A stretch of DNA of 64,000 nucleotides from Pirellulales bacterium (GTDB lineage: Bacteria > Planctomycetota > Planctomycetia > Pirellulales > Lacipirellulaceae). Location: NCBI GenBank assembly GCA_022841705.1, contig JALHQZ010000002.1, positions 1,116,001 through 1,180,000 on the forward strand. The letters run 5' to 3'. The notes below the pieces were generated by a model, which was given only the letters and a program-made list of their open reading frames with translations, was not told the origin of the DNA and searched no databases. Position numbers and translations under genes: made by a program. How positions within the stretch are numbered: the first letter of the stretch is position 1; each line of letters begins with the position of its first letter. Shown one piece after another: positions 18,275-25,213 of the stretch.

Positions 18275-20584
18275 CTATCTTTGCCGCGGGTAAGAACCTC
18301 GTTCCTTAAGCACGCGTTGATTCAGCAAAAGGTATTGATCGATGAATCGACTTTCTTCAGCGGTCAATTCTCTCGGCGGTTTGTCAGCAGACACAATGGT
18401 GCGATTGTTGGCGACATCGCGCAGGCTATTTGTAATCTTCGGTGCGTTCGGGAATCGCTGTTGTACGAACTCAGTCCACCAGCGATTCTCATCCGGAATA
18501 ACACGTTGCCCACGCGCATCATATGTCCCCATCGATACGCCGTTGACTTGGCACCATGCCACCAAAGCAGCGATCGCGATCTCTTCGTCTGCATGTCGCT
18601 GCAACTCTTCAAGACGTTTGGCGGCCGAAGCACGCGCGAGAATCTCTAGTCCGCCGATGGTTCGAATCACGGCAAGTAGCTGAGGTTTTTTCGTTTCTAG
18701 ATCGAGCTTAGAACTTAAATTCTTCGCTAGTTCTTGTTGATCGCTTGTCTCAAGCAAGCTCGCATAGACCTGAACCGCTGACCGAACGCTTTCATCCTGA
18801 CTAGCGAACAAGCCGCTCAATTCGGGAAACAACAACAAGCGACGTCCATCAATTGGCAGACCGTTACGCATCACCCCTGATTTCATGTAACCTCTCCCCG
18901 CTTCGAGAATGGGTAGCCAGTCTCGGGGCTCAGAAGCTGCACTCAGATTGAGAATCTCCAGCGCCGTGGCTGATGGCCAGGGCTCGATCTGGTCGATGCA
19001 TCTCTGCGCCTCGCGTGTGATAAACTGCTTTTGAGCATCCTGATGAAGCAGACTGCTTTCATCTCGGGCCAAGCGGTCAAGTATTGGACTGGGAATCGCG
19101 GAAGTACAACGCCAAATCAGTCCCGAATTCCCCTCCTGGATTGATTGCTCTAGCACGGGCAGCCAGACTTCCGCCGGCAATTCGCGGATCGCCTTACTGC
19201 TGCCCACAGCGCTCCGTGTCAGCATATTGATTTTACCGCCTGGAGTATCAGGATAGTGGTTATCGGCATACTCTTCGCCGAGTTCCAATAGTGCTTTTAG
19301 CGAATCGATTTCATATCCAACTTTCTCGAACGCAACAATTGCTTGCACCGCTTCCAACCTTCGCTCCGGCGACAGCTCCGTCCGCCACGCTTGATTCCAC
19401 TCCTCAAACGTCTTCCCCTCATACCGATACTCTTCCTTCGCAAACTTCGGCTTCGGCTCTGTGCTTTCCTCCGTTCCCTCCGTGCTCTCTGTGTTCACAT
19501 TCTTCGCTTCCTCCGCCTGCACTCGCGGCAAGTACGTCGCCAAAACTAGCAGCATGGCGGCGCAAGCGGTCACGAGACCCAACAGCACGCGGCGGGGGAC
19601 GAGCATGGATTCCTCCGGGAGGTTCAGGATTCTGCGGATGCGAGTGGTAACGGGGTGGCGGCCGAACGCTGCGTTCAACTGCCACGGGGATTGGTTCGAT
19701 GCGACGGCGTACAGCAGCTCCGCGTACTGCTGCGGGCGGCCGGTGGCGGCGACGACCAGGGCGTCGCAGCATTCTTCGCGGTCGCGGCGGAGCCAGTGTG
19801 ACACGAGCCACACGGCGGGCTGGAAGAAGAGCAGCGATTCGACAATCCGCTGCACCAGGTTCACCAAGTTGTCCCGCCGACGAACGTGGGCCAGCTCGTG
19901 GGCGAGCACCAGTTCAAGCTGCTCCGGCGAGCACTCCGCCACCAGCGCCGCGGGGAGCAGAATCAGCGGCCGGACGATCCCCACCAGCACCGGCTGGGCG
20001 ACGGCGTCGCTGATCGCCACCACGGTGCGCTGCGTGACCTTGAGTGTTTGCGTGAGGCGATCGCACGCGTCTCGCACGGGGCCGGTGGTGAGGAGCTGCG
20101 CGGAACGCTTGAGTCGTTCAACACCGAGCACGCCACTCGCGAGCAGCGCGAAGGTGAGCGGCGCGCCGGCGAGCCAGAGCCACGGCAATGCGTGGGCGAT
20201 GGCTTCGAGGGTGTAGCGCTTGAGTGCGGCTTGCGGTGGGACGGCTTGCGCTTGCGCGACAATAGCCGGGGAGCTACGCTCCGCGGCGTTCGGCGCTGCT
20301 GCGGGAGGGGTTTGTGCTCCCACGTCTGCTTGCGGCGCGCCGCGGAGCGTAGCTCCCCGGCTATTGTTGTTGGTGTGCGTCGGCGCTAGCGATGCAAGAA
20401 TCACGAGCGGTGCGATTGCGAGCAGTACGAACATGACGAGTTGCGCGCTGTAGCGCACGAGCGGCGACGTTCGTCGCAGCGCGACGCGCACCAGCAGCGC
20501 GGCTGCGCCGATGGCGAGGCCGATCCACAGGTAGTGCAGCATCGTCCAACCAGCGAGGCGCCAGAGTTCGTTCAGTTCGATCAT
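18275..20584 (-). CDS. M56-family (BlaR1-like) membrane metallopeptidase with HEAT-like C-terminal region
   Basis: 769 residues from ATG at 20584. BlaR1/MecR1-type proteins sense a signal through the membrane and cleave their BlaI-type repressor. Helices lie at about residues 12-35, 46-66, 130-152 and 340-362. The zinc motif is AHELAHVRRRD (residues 228-238), followed by the downstream glutamate region RDREECCDAL. After the last helix comes a linker (NTESTEGTEESTEPKP) and a long alpha-helical region of about 380 residues with no penicillin-binding domain, so it is unlikely to be a beta-lactam sensor. Residues about 73-109 (SRGATLRG ... AERSSPAIV) are encoded by an inserted pair of REP-B palindromes. 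The start overlaps the blaI stop by 4 bases. Confidence 0.85.
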   Translation of the reverse strand: MIELNELWRLAGWTMLHYLWIGLAIGAAALLVRVALRRTSPLVRYSAQLVMFVLLAIAPLVILASLAPTHTNNNSRGATLRGAPQADVGAQTPPAAAPNAAERSSPAIVAQAQAVPPQAALKRYTLEAIAHALPWLWLAGAPLTFALLASGVLGVERLKRSAQLLTTGPVRDACDRLTQTLKVTQRTVVAISDAVAQPVLVGIVRPLILLPAALVAECSPEQLELVLAHELAHVRRRDNLVNLVQRIVESLLFFQPAVWLVSHWLRRDREECCDALVVAATGRPQQYAELLYAVASNQSPWQLNAAFGRHPVTTRIRRILNLPEESMLVPRRVLLGLVTACAAMLLVLATYLPRVQAEEAKNVNTESTEGTEESTEPKPKFAKEEYRYEGKTFEEWNQAWRTELSPERRLEAVQAIVAFEKVGYEIDSLKALLELGEEYADNHYPDTPGGKINMLTRSAVGSSKAIRELPAEVWLPVLEQSIQEGNSGLIWRCTSAIPSPILDRLARDESSLLHQDAQKQFITREAQRCIDQIEPWPSATALEILNLSAASEPRDWLPILEAGRGYMKSGVMRNGLPIDGRRLLLFPELSGLFASQDESVRSAVQVYASLLETSDQQELAKNLSSKLDLETKKPQLLAVIRTIGGLEILARASAAKRLEELQRHADEEIAIAALVAWCQVNGVSMGTYDARGQRVIPDENRWWTEFVQQRFPNAPKITNSLRDVANNRTIVSADKPPRELTAEESRFIDQYLLLNQRVLKERGSYPRQR
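20261..20365. repeat. Inverted REP-B pair inserted in frame inside the M56 gene (copies 3 and 4)
   Basis: Two 26-base arms (20261-20286 and 20340-20365) face each other across 53 bases. The whole stretch is in frame and adds about 35 codons to an extracytoplasmic linker of the M56 protein. The arms translate as RGATLRG and ERSSPAIV. Confidence 0.93.
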
Positions 20585-20967
20585 GACTTTTCTCCTGCAC
20601 TTCTTAAGGCTTTTTGAATGGCGGCGAGATCGGCGCCGGCGAGTTGGCCTGATTCGACCAGGTGCGTGACGAGGCGTTCGGCCTGGCCGGCGAAGAGCGT
20701 GCTGACGAGTTTGCCCACCATGTTGCGCGCCGCTGAACGGTGCGTAAGCTTGGCTTTCCACTGGGCCGTGTGCCCGGCGCCGGTGCGGACGACGAGGCCT
20801 TTGTCGGCCATCACCTTGAGCATGGTGGCGACGGTCGAGGGCGCCGCCCCGCGCTCGGCGGGAAGCGCTTGACAGATGGCGCTCAGGTTCTGCGGGCCGG
20901 ATTCCCACAAGACGGTGAGAATGGCGAGCTCGCCGTCGGTGGGGTGAGAACTAGCAGGCCGGGGCAT
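20581..20967 (-). CDS. BlaI/MecI-type transcriptional repressor
   Basis: 128 residues. An N-terminal winged helix is present (PTDGELAILTVLWESGPQNL, then GAAPSTVATMLKVMADKGLV), with a C-terminal dimerisation part (RNMVGKLVSTLFAGQAERLV). BlaI-type repressors bind as dimers to their own promoter and are inactivated by the M56 partner. The stop overlaps the M56 start (ATGA), so the two are translationally coupled. Unlike the clinical bla operon, no beta-lactamase gene is adjacent. Confidence 0.93.
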   Translation of the reverse strand: MPRPASSHPTDGELAILTVLWESGPQNLSAICQALPAERGAAPSTVATMLKVMADKGLVVRTGAGHTAQWKAKLTHRSAARNMVGKLVSTLFAGQAERLVTHLVESGQLAGADLAAIQKALRSAGEKS

Positions 20968-21069
20968 GACGAGGGGACCTCCGTGGGGGGCGAATGGTTT
21001 CTAATTCTACCGAACTGACCTAGGGTGTCAAGCATGTAATTTCGGAAGTTTTCTAGTAAGCTGACGGGC

Positions 21070-21489
21070 ATGATCTTTCGCCCCATTCTTCCTAGCACGC
21101 CCGAGTATTCCGCTGCCCTCGCTCTGCGCGACGAAGTGTTGCGTAAGCCGCTGGGCATGAAACTCTCGGCGCACGACACGGCCGGGGAAGAATCGCAACA
21201 GCACTTCGGGGCGTTTGACGGCGAGCGGCTGGTGGCGTGCGTGGTCGCGCGGATCACGGGCGATTCCGCCCAGTTCCGGCAGATGGCGGTCGCCGAAACC
21301 GAACGCGGGCGCGGAATCGGCAAGCGGCTGCTGCTCTTCGCGGAAGAATCGCTCGCCGCACAGGGCGTGCGGAAGTTCTGGCTCAACGCGCGCTTGGCGG
21401 TGCTGCCGTTTTATGTGGCGTGCGGGTACGTCGCGGTAGGAGAGGTGTTTACGGAAGTGACGTTGCCGCACCAACGGATGGAGAAGTAG
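21070..21489 (+). CDS. GNAT-family N-acetyltransferase (ElaA-like)
   Basis: 139 residues from ATG at 21070. The acetyl-CoA binding motif A is clear: RQMAVAETERGRGIGKRLLL. The preceding strand (GERLVACVVARI) and the ending (WLNARLAVLPFYVACGYVAV) fit the GNAT fold. The substrate is unknown. It is divergent from blaI and is followed at once by a palindromic repeat pair. Confidence 0.9.
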   Translation: MIFRPILPSTPEYSAALALRDEVLRKPLGMKLSAHDTAGEESQQHFGAFDGERLVACVVARITGDSAQFRQMAVAETERGRGIGKRLLLFAEESLAAQGVRKFWLNARLAVLPFYVACGYVAVGEVFTEVTLPHQRMEK

Positions 21490-21583
21490 GATGGGTTATC
21501 CGCAATAGCGGTAACCCATCAGGCGCCGAGGTTGATTCCACGACATGATGGGTTACCGCTGCGCGGATAACCCATCCTACGAG
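21487..21583. repeat. REP-F inverted pair
   Basis: GATGGGTTATCCGCAATAGC at about 21490 and its inverted copy ending GCGGATAACCCATCCTAC (21564-21580) face each other. Each arm is itself a hairpin (GATGGGTTA/TAACCCATC). The right arm abuts the tspO ribosome-binding site. Confidence 0.88.
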
Positions 21584-21594
21584 GAATCACAACA

Positions 21595-22062
21595 TTGCAC
21601 GCAACATCACAACTCAAGCACTGGCTCGTATTACCACTCTTCCTGCTGCTCGCGCTTGCCGCGGCGGCGCTGGGGGCATTCGCGCCGCCGGGGGATTGGT
21701 ACGCCACGCTCAACAAGCCGAGCTTCAATCCGCCGGCTTGGGTTTTTGGGCCGGTGTGGACGGTGCTCTACGTGATGATCGCCGTCGCGGGGTGGCGGAT
21801 TTGGCGAGTGGCGCCCAAGTCCGTAGCGATGCTGCTGTGGTTCGTACAGCTGGCGCTCAACGCGGCGTGGTCGCCCACATTTTTTGGAGCGCAGCAGATT
21901 GGGCTGGCCCTGGTGGTAATTGTGGCAATGTGGCTGGCGATCGGCGCGACGATTCGCGCGGCTTGGCCGATTGATAAATCCGCGGCGCTGTTGCTCGTGC
22001 CGTACTGGGCGTGGGTTAGTTTTGCGACTGTGCTGAACGCAGCGCTGTGGAAGCTAAACTGA
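21595..22062 (+). CDS. TspO/MBR-family membrane protein
   Basis: 155 residues from TTG at 21595, supported by GAGGA nine bases upstream. Five hydrophobic helices are visible. TspO signatures are WYATLNKPSFNPPAWVFGPV, WTVLYVMIAVAGWRIW and LNAAWSPTFFG. The family binds tetrapyrroles and is involved in porphyrin or stress responses in bacteria. Its 3' end overlaps the end of the convergent dockerin gene by 47 bases. Confidence 0.9.
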   Translation: MHATSQLKHWLVLPLFLLLALAAAALGAFAPPGDWYATLNKPSFNPPAWVFGPVWTVLYVMIAVAGWRIWRVAPKSVAMLLWFVQLALNAAWSPTFFGAQQIGLALVVIVAMWLAIGATIRAAWPIDKSAALLLVPYWAWVSFATVLNAALWKLN

Positions 22063-22912
22063 TCAACGCGACGACTATCGCAATCGCCGTCGGTTCGGGA
22101 ACTGCCGTCGGCGTCACGCCGATCGTCGCGCGATCGCGCCACACCGTGTAATCGGCCGCGTCAATTGCTTCGTTCTCATTCGCATCGATGGCGAGCGCCG
22201 GCGGACCACCAAAGCTGTTTTGCCACTCCGTGTAGTCGGCCCCGTTCACCGAACCATCCAGATTCAAATCACCGAAATTGCTGGTGACCTTATCGCGCCA
22301 CACGGTGTAGTCGGCGGCGTCAATCGTGCCGTTGCGGTTACCGTCGGCGCGAGTCGTGGCGGTGCCGAAATCGCTCTGCCATTTCATCAAATCGCCCAAC
22401 CCGAAGCGGCTGTTCAGCGAATAGTCGCCAAACTGGTAGCCGATGATGTCGAAGTCCAACTGCGTTTCGATGCTCTGCACGGGAAAAGATAAATCCCCCA
22501 GCTGCAGCACGCCATACACGGCGTCGCTCCACGTTACCTGCGGACGGCCTTGGGCGTCGACCGACAGTTTGAGGCGTACTTGCGTGTTGGTGGTGGTCTC
22601 ACTGGCGACTTCATCCAGCAGGCTTGTCAGCGGAAAAGAAGTGACGATTTGCTCGCCCCGCACGCGCGTGCCCAACGACCCGCGCATGTCGACCTGCCCT
22701 AAGCCCTGCGGCATCGACTGTAAGACTTTCACGCTGTAGCTCACGCGATAGGCCGCCAACCCCGGGTCGATGGCGGTGGGCGAACTGAGCGCGTCGCTGG
22801 CAGTGGGCTTTGTGAGCGTCCGATTTACGTCCCACAGCACGGGATTAGTGGCGGGGGCGTTAGAGGTAACGAGCGTAGCGGCGACCAGCGCGACAACAAA
22901 AAAGCGAATCAT
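22016..22912 (-). CDS. Secreted protein with dockerin-like repeats and PEP-CTERM tail
   Basis: 298 residues. A signal peptide (MIRFFVVALVAATLVTS) is followed by a beta-rich domain of unknown function. Three dockerin-type calcium loops sit between about residues 190 and 262 (DGNRNGTIDAADYTVWRD, DLNLDGSVNGADYTEWQN, DANENEAIDAADYTVWRD). The C-terminus is a PEP-CTERM signal, VPEPTAIAIVVALIS, with a short tail. Such proteins are abundant in planctomycetes; no cellulosome is implied. The ligand is unknown. Confidence 0.85.
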   Translation of the reverse strand: MIRFFVVALVAATLVTSNAPATNPVLWDVNRTLTKPTASDALSSPTAIDPGLAAYRVSYSVKVLQSMPQGLGQVDMRGSLGTRVRGEQIVTSFPLTSLLDEVASETTTNTQVRLKLSVDAQGRPQVTWSDAVYGVLQLGDLSFPVQSIETQLDFDIIGYQFGDYSLNSRFGLGDLMKWQSDFGTATTRADGNRNGTIDAADYTVWRDKVTSNFGDLNLDGSVNGADYTEWQNSFGGPPALAIDANENEAIDAADYTVWRDRATIGVTPTAVPEPTAIAIVVALISLASTALRSAQSQN

Positions 22913-23106
22913 GATGGCAAACCCGACGGAACAGTCCCGCTCTTAGCGAGCCCCTTGGCCCGCCGACCGATCTGTCAGTTTACCAGAAGAGTCAAGAAGA
23001 ATCAGTGAATTTGCGAAGAAAAACTCGCTCTTGGGGCCGAAGGGGCGGAGAATACGGACGGAAACCGATTTTGACTTGAATTGTGTGTCGGCGTAGACTG
23101 GCCGGT

Positions 23107-23358
23107 ATGGAAGTCACCCTGCAGCTTGACGATCAAGTTGCGCAAGCCGTCCAGCAGCGCGCGGCCGATCTCGGCGTGACAGTCGCGGCGCAGCTTGAGC
23201 AAACGGTGCGAGAAGTCTACTTGCCGACGGAAAGGCGTGAACGCAAGCGGATCACGAAGCTCCACACCACGGGCCAAGGCGGGCTGAAACCCGGTATCGA
23301 TCTGAACAACATGGCAGCGACCCTCGACATTCTCGACGAGTACGATGCTCCTCACTGA
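23107..23358 (+). CDS. VapB-like antitoxin, partner toxin decayed
   Basis: 83 residues from ATG at 23107. The N-terminus EVTLQLDDQVAQAVQQRAAD looks like a ribbon-helix-helix antitoxin. The C-terminal half is basic, then acidic (RRERKRITKLHTTGQGG, ILDEYDAP), as in VapB proteins that wrap their PIN toxin. Its stop overlaps an ATG at 23345 that opens a short PIN-like remnant. Pairing with VapC is inferred from that remnant and the overlap. Confidence 0.65.
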   Translation: MEVTLQLDDQVAQAVQQRAADLGVTVAAQLEQTVREVYLPTERRERKRITKLHTTGQGGLKPGIDLNNMAATLDILDEYDAPH

Positions 23359-23449
23359 TGCCAGCGTGCTGCTGCACACCGGCACTTATGTCGTTCACGA
23401 GATCGCGAAGAAATCCGCATCTCTCCGAAATATACCCTTGCCACAATAG
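23345..23449 (+). pseudogene. VapC-like PIN toxin remnant
   Basis: The frame starts MLLTDASVLLHTG, matching the first strand of PIN-domain toxins with the catalytic aspartate. After about 13 residues the similarity is lost and the frame stops at 23447. From about 23385 on, the DNA is the 3' end of the convergent zinc-ribbon gene. The ATG overlaps the VapB stop, the normal arrangement for vapBC. This is most likely a deletion that removed nearly all of the toxin. Confidence 0.55.
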
Positions 23450-23727
23450 GGGCAATTTCGCCCATCAAGGTCGCCAGTCTGAACGAAGTCAGCCGATTTG
23501 CACTTTCGGCAATTCTTTGCGGGCGCCAAAGAATCGCTCTTGAACTTGGCGCCGCACGACAGGCAAAGCTGTGGAGTGTCGTTGCCGATGCACAGTTCAC
23601 GTTCAGTCGAGGGATGATAGGCGTAGTGCTTCTTGCCCGCCTCGTCGCGGTAGTAGGGATTTCCATCGTCCCAGGCTTCGATGGCATGGCCGCAGGAATC
23701 ACATTGGAAGCGGAAGCACTGAGCCAT
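23395..23727 (-). CDS. Small zinc-ribbon protein
   Basis: 110 residues with four CxxC pairs: FQCDSCGH, LCLSCGA, NCRKCKS and NCPYCGK. These suggest two zinc ribbons. The start overlaps the upstream gene stop by one base (TAATG), so the two are translationally coupled. The function is unknown; no catalytic motif is seen. Confidence 0.7.
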   Translation of the reverse strand: MAQCFRFQCDSCGHAIEAWDDGNPYYRDEAGKKHYAYHPSTERELCIGNDTPQLCLSCGAKFKSDSLAPAKNCRKCKSADFVQTGDLDGRNCPYCGKGIFRRDADFFAIS

Positions 23728-24110
23728 TAACTTTCAGGATGCTGATCGGACAAATCGCCATCGTGACCTGTATACGTCCTGATGTAGCCCAGTAGTTCTT
23801 GCGCTGCTTCGGAGAACATTTTTTGCGAATCGCTATCCAGAACACGCCCCTCAACTGAACAAAGTAGAGTTCCTTCTGCGGCGTCATGCGCAACGCTAAA
23901 CAAAGCATCGATAATTTCAGAACTTACGTTCGGGTGATCGTTGACTAAATCGGGTACATGAAGGTTTTGCATCCACTTGGATTGCAAAAGACGAGCCTTC
24001 GTTGACTCGTCAGACTCGAATCGCTGAATGAGGTGATCCATTAGCCCCCAATAGGCCCAATTAGATTTTTTCCAGATCATTTCGTCTGAAAAGGTTATGA
24101 ACCCGGCCAT
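23727..24110 (-). CDS. Conserved hypothetical protein upstream of zinc-ribbon gene
   Basis: 127 residues from ATG at 24110 (MAGFITFSDEMIWKKSNWAY). It is a soluble helical protein, with repeated charged helices and no recognisable motif. Local GC content is lower than in the flanking genes, which may suggest recent acquisition together with the zinc-ribbon gene. It could be a small defence or immunity component, but nothing in the sequence proves this. Confidence 0.6.
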   Translation of the reverse strand: MAGFITFSDEMIWKKSNWAYWGLMDHLIQRFESDESTKARLLQSKWMQNLHVPDLVNDHPNVSSEIIDALFSVAHDAAEGTLLCSVEGRVLDSDSQKMFSEAAQELLGYIRTYTGHDGDLSDQHPES

Positions 24111-24209
24111 GGTTAGAACTCTACGCGAATGATTTATCGTTAGTTTCAGGTGTGAGTTGAACACGGCGGCCCATCTACCAGAGAAGCGGGCCGCCGGCTA
24201 ACGCCGCAC

Positions 24210-25136
24210 TTACGTCACCAGCCCTTTCGTTACCATCATAAACACATCTTCGAGCGTCGGTTCCTTATCGGCAAACGACAACAGGCCGACGTTAGCGGCG
24301 ACGAGCGCACGCATTAAGCGCTGCACGTCGGCGTCATTGCCCGCAAGCTCCACCGTGCAGGTTCGCGTGTCGACTTGCACGCTGCGGACGTTGGGGTCGC
24401 TGCGGACCAGACTCACGCCGGCGTCGGGGTCGCCGGCGAAGCGGAGTTCCAGGCAGCGGTTCTGCTGAATTTTGCGGTACACTTTCTCCATCGGGCCGTG
24501 CATCAGCAGTTGGCCGCGCTCGATGATGCCGATGCTGGTGCACACGTCGGCCAGCTCCGTGAGAATGTGGCTCGAAATCAAAATTGTTTTGCCCATCTTG
24601 CGCAGCTCTTTCAGCAGCGCTTTCACTTCGAGCCGCGCGCGGGGGTCGAGTCCACTGGAGGGTTCGTCCAGAATCAGCACCGGCGGGTCGTGAACGAGTG
24701 TTTTCGCGAGGCACAAGCGCTGCTTCATGCCACGGGAGAGGCCATTCACATAATCGTCGCGCTTGTGCGTGAGGTCCAAAAGCTCCAGCACATCGCCGAT
24801 CACCGCCTTGCGGCGCGCGCGGGGGATTTCATACGCCACGGCAAAAAAGTCTAAAAACTCCCACACCTTCATGCCGTCGTACACGCCGAAGTTGTCGGGC
24901 ATGTAGCCGATGGAGCGTCGCACGCCGACCGGATCGTTCGTCACGCTGTGGCCGTTGACGAATCCTTCGCCGTGCGTCGCCCGCAGCAGCGTGGCGAGGA
25001 AGCGAATGGTGGTGCTCTTGCCGGCGCCGTTGGGGCCGATGAAGCCGAAGAGTTCCCCCTTCTCGATCTTGAGATTCAGATTCTCCACCGCGACAAAGTC
25101 GCCGTAAGTCTTGCCAAAGTTGCGAAGCTCGATCAT
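24210..25136 (-). CDS. ABC transporter ATP-binding protein
   Basis: 308 residues. Walker A is GFIGPNGAGKSTTIRFLATL, the signature is VNGLSRGMKQRLCLAKTLVH and Walker B is VLILDEPSSGLDPRAR. The H-loop region is ILISSHILTELADVC. The C-terminal extension (LEDVFMMVTKGLV) is typical of ABC-2 export ATPases of the CcmA/NatA type. Upstream, 77 bases away, is a large membrane protein that is probably a partner. No ABC-2 permease is present next to it. The substrate is unknown. Confidence 0.92.
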   Translation of the reverse strand: MIELRNFGKTYGDFVAVENLNLKIEKGELFGFIGPNGAGKSTTIRFLATLLRATHGEGFVNGHSVTNDPVGVRRSIGYMPDNFGVYDGMKVWEFLDFFAVAYEIPRARRKAVIGDVLELLDLTHKRDDYVNGLSRGMKQRLCLAKTLVHDPPVLILDEPSSGLDPRARLEVKALLKELRKMGKTILISSHILTELADVCTSIGIIERGQLLMHGPMEKVYRKIQQNRCLELRFAGDPDAGVSLVRSDPNVRSVQVDTRTCTVELAGNDADVQRLMRALVAANVGLLSFADKEPTLEDVFMMVTKGLVT

Positions 25137-25213
25137 TGGAAGGGGCTAGGGGTTAGGGGCTAGGGAGTTTGGAGTGGGCGACCTTGCAGCTTGCCACCAA
25201 CCACTTGCACCTT

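Noticed and set aside
20261..20365. Palindromes in the M56 gene as a transcription terminator
   Set aside because: There is no T tract, the element lies mid-gene and the reading frame continues through it.
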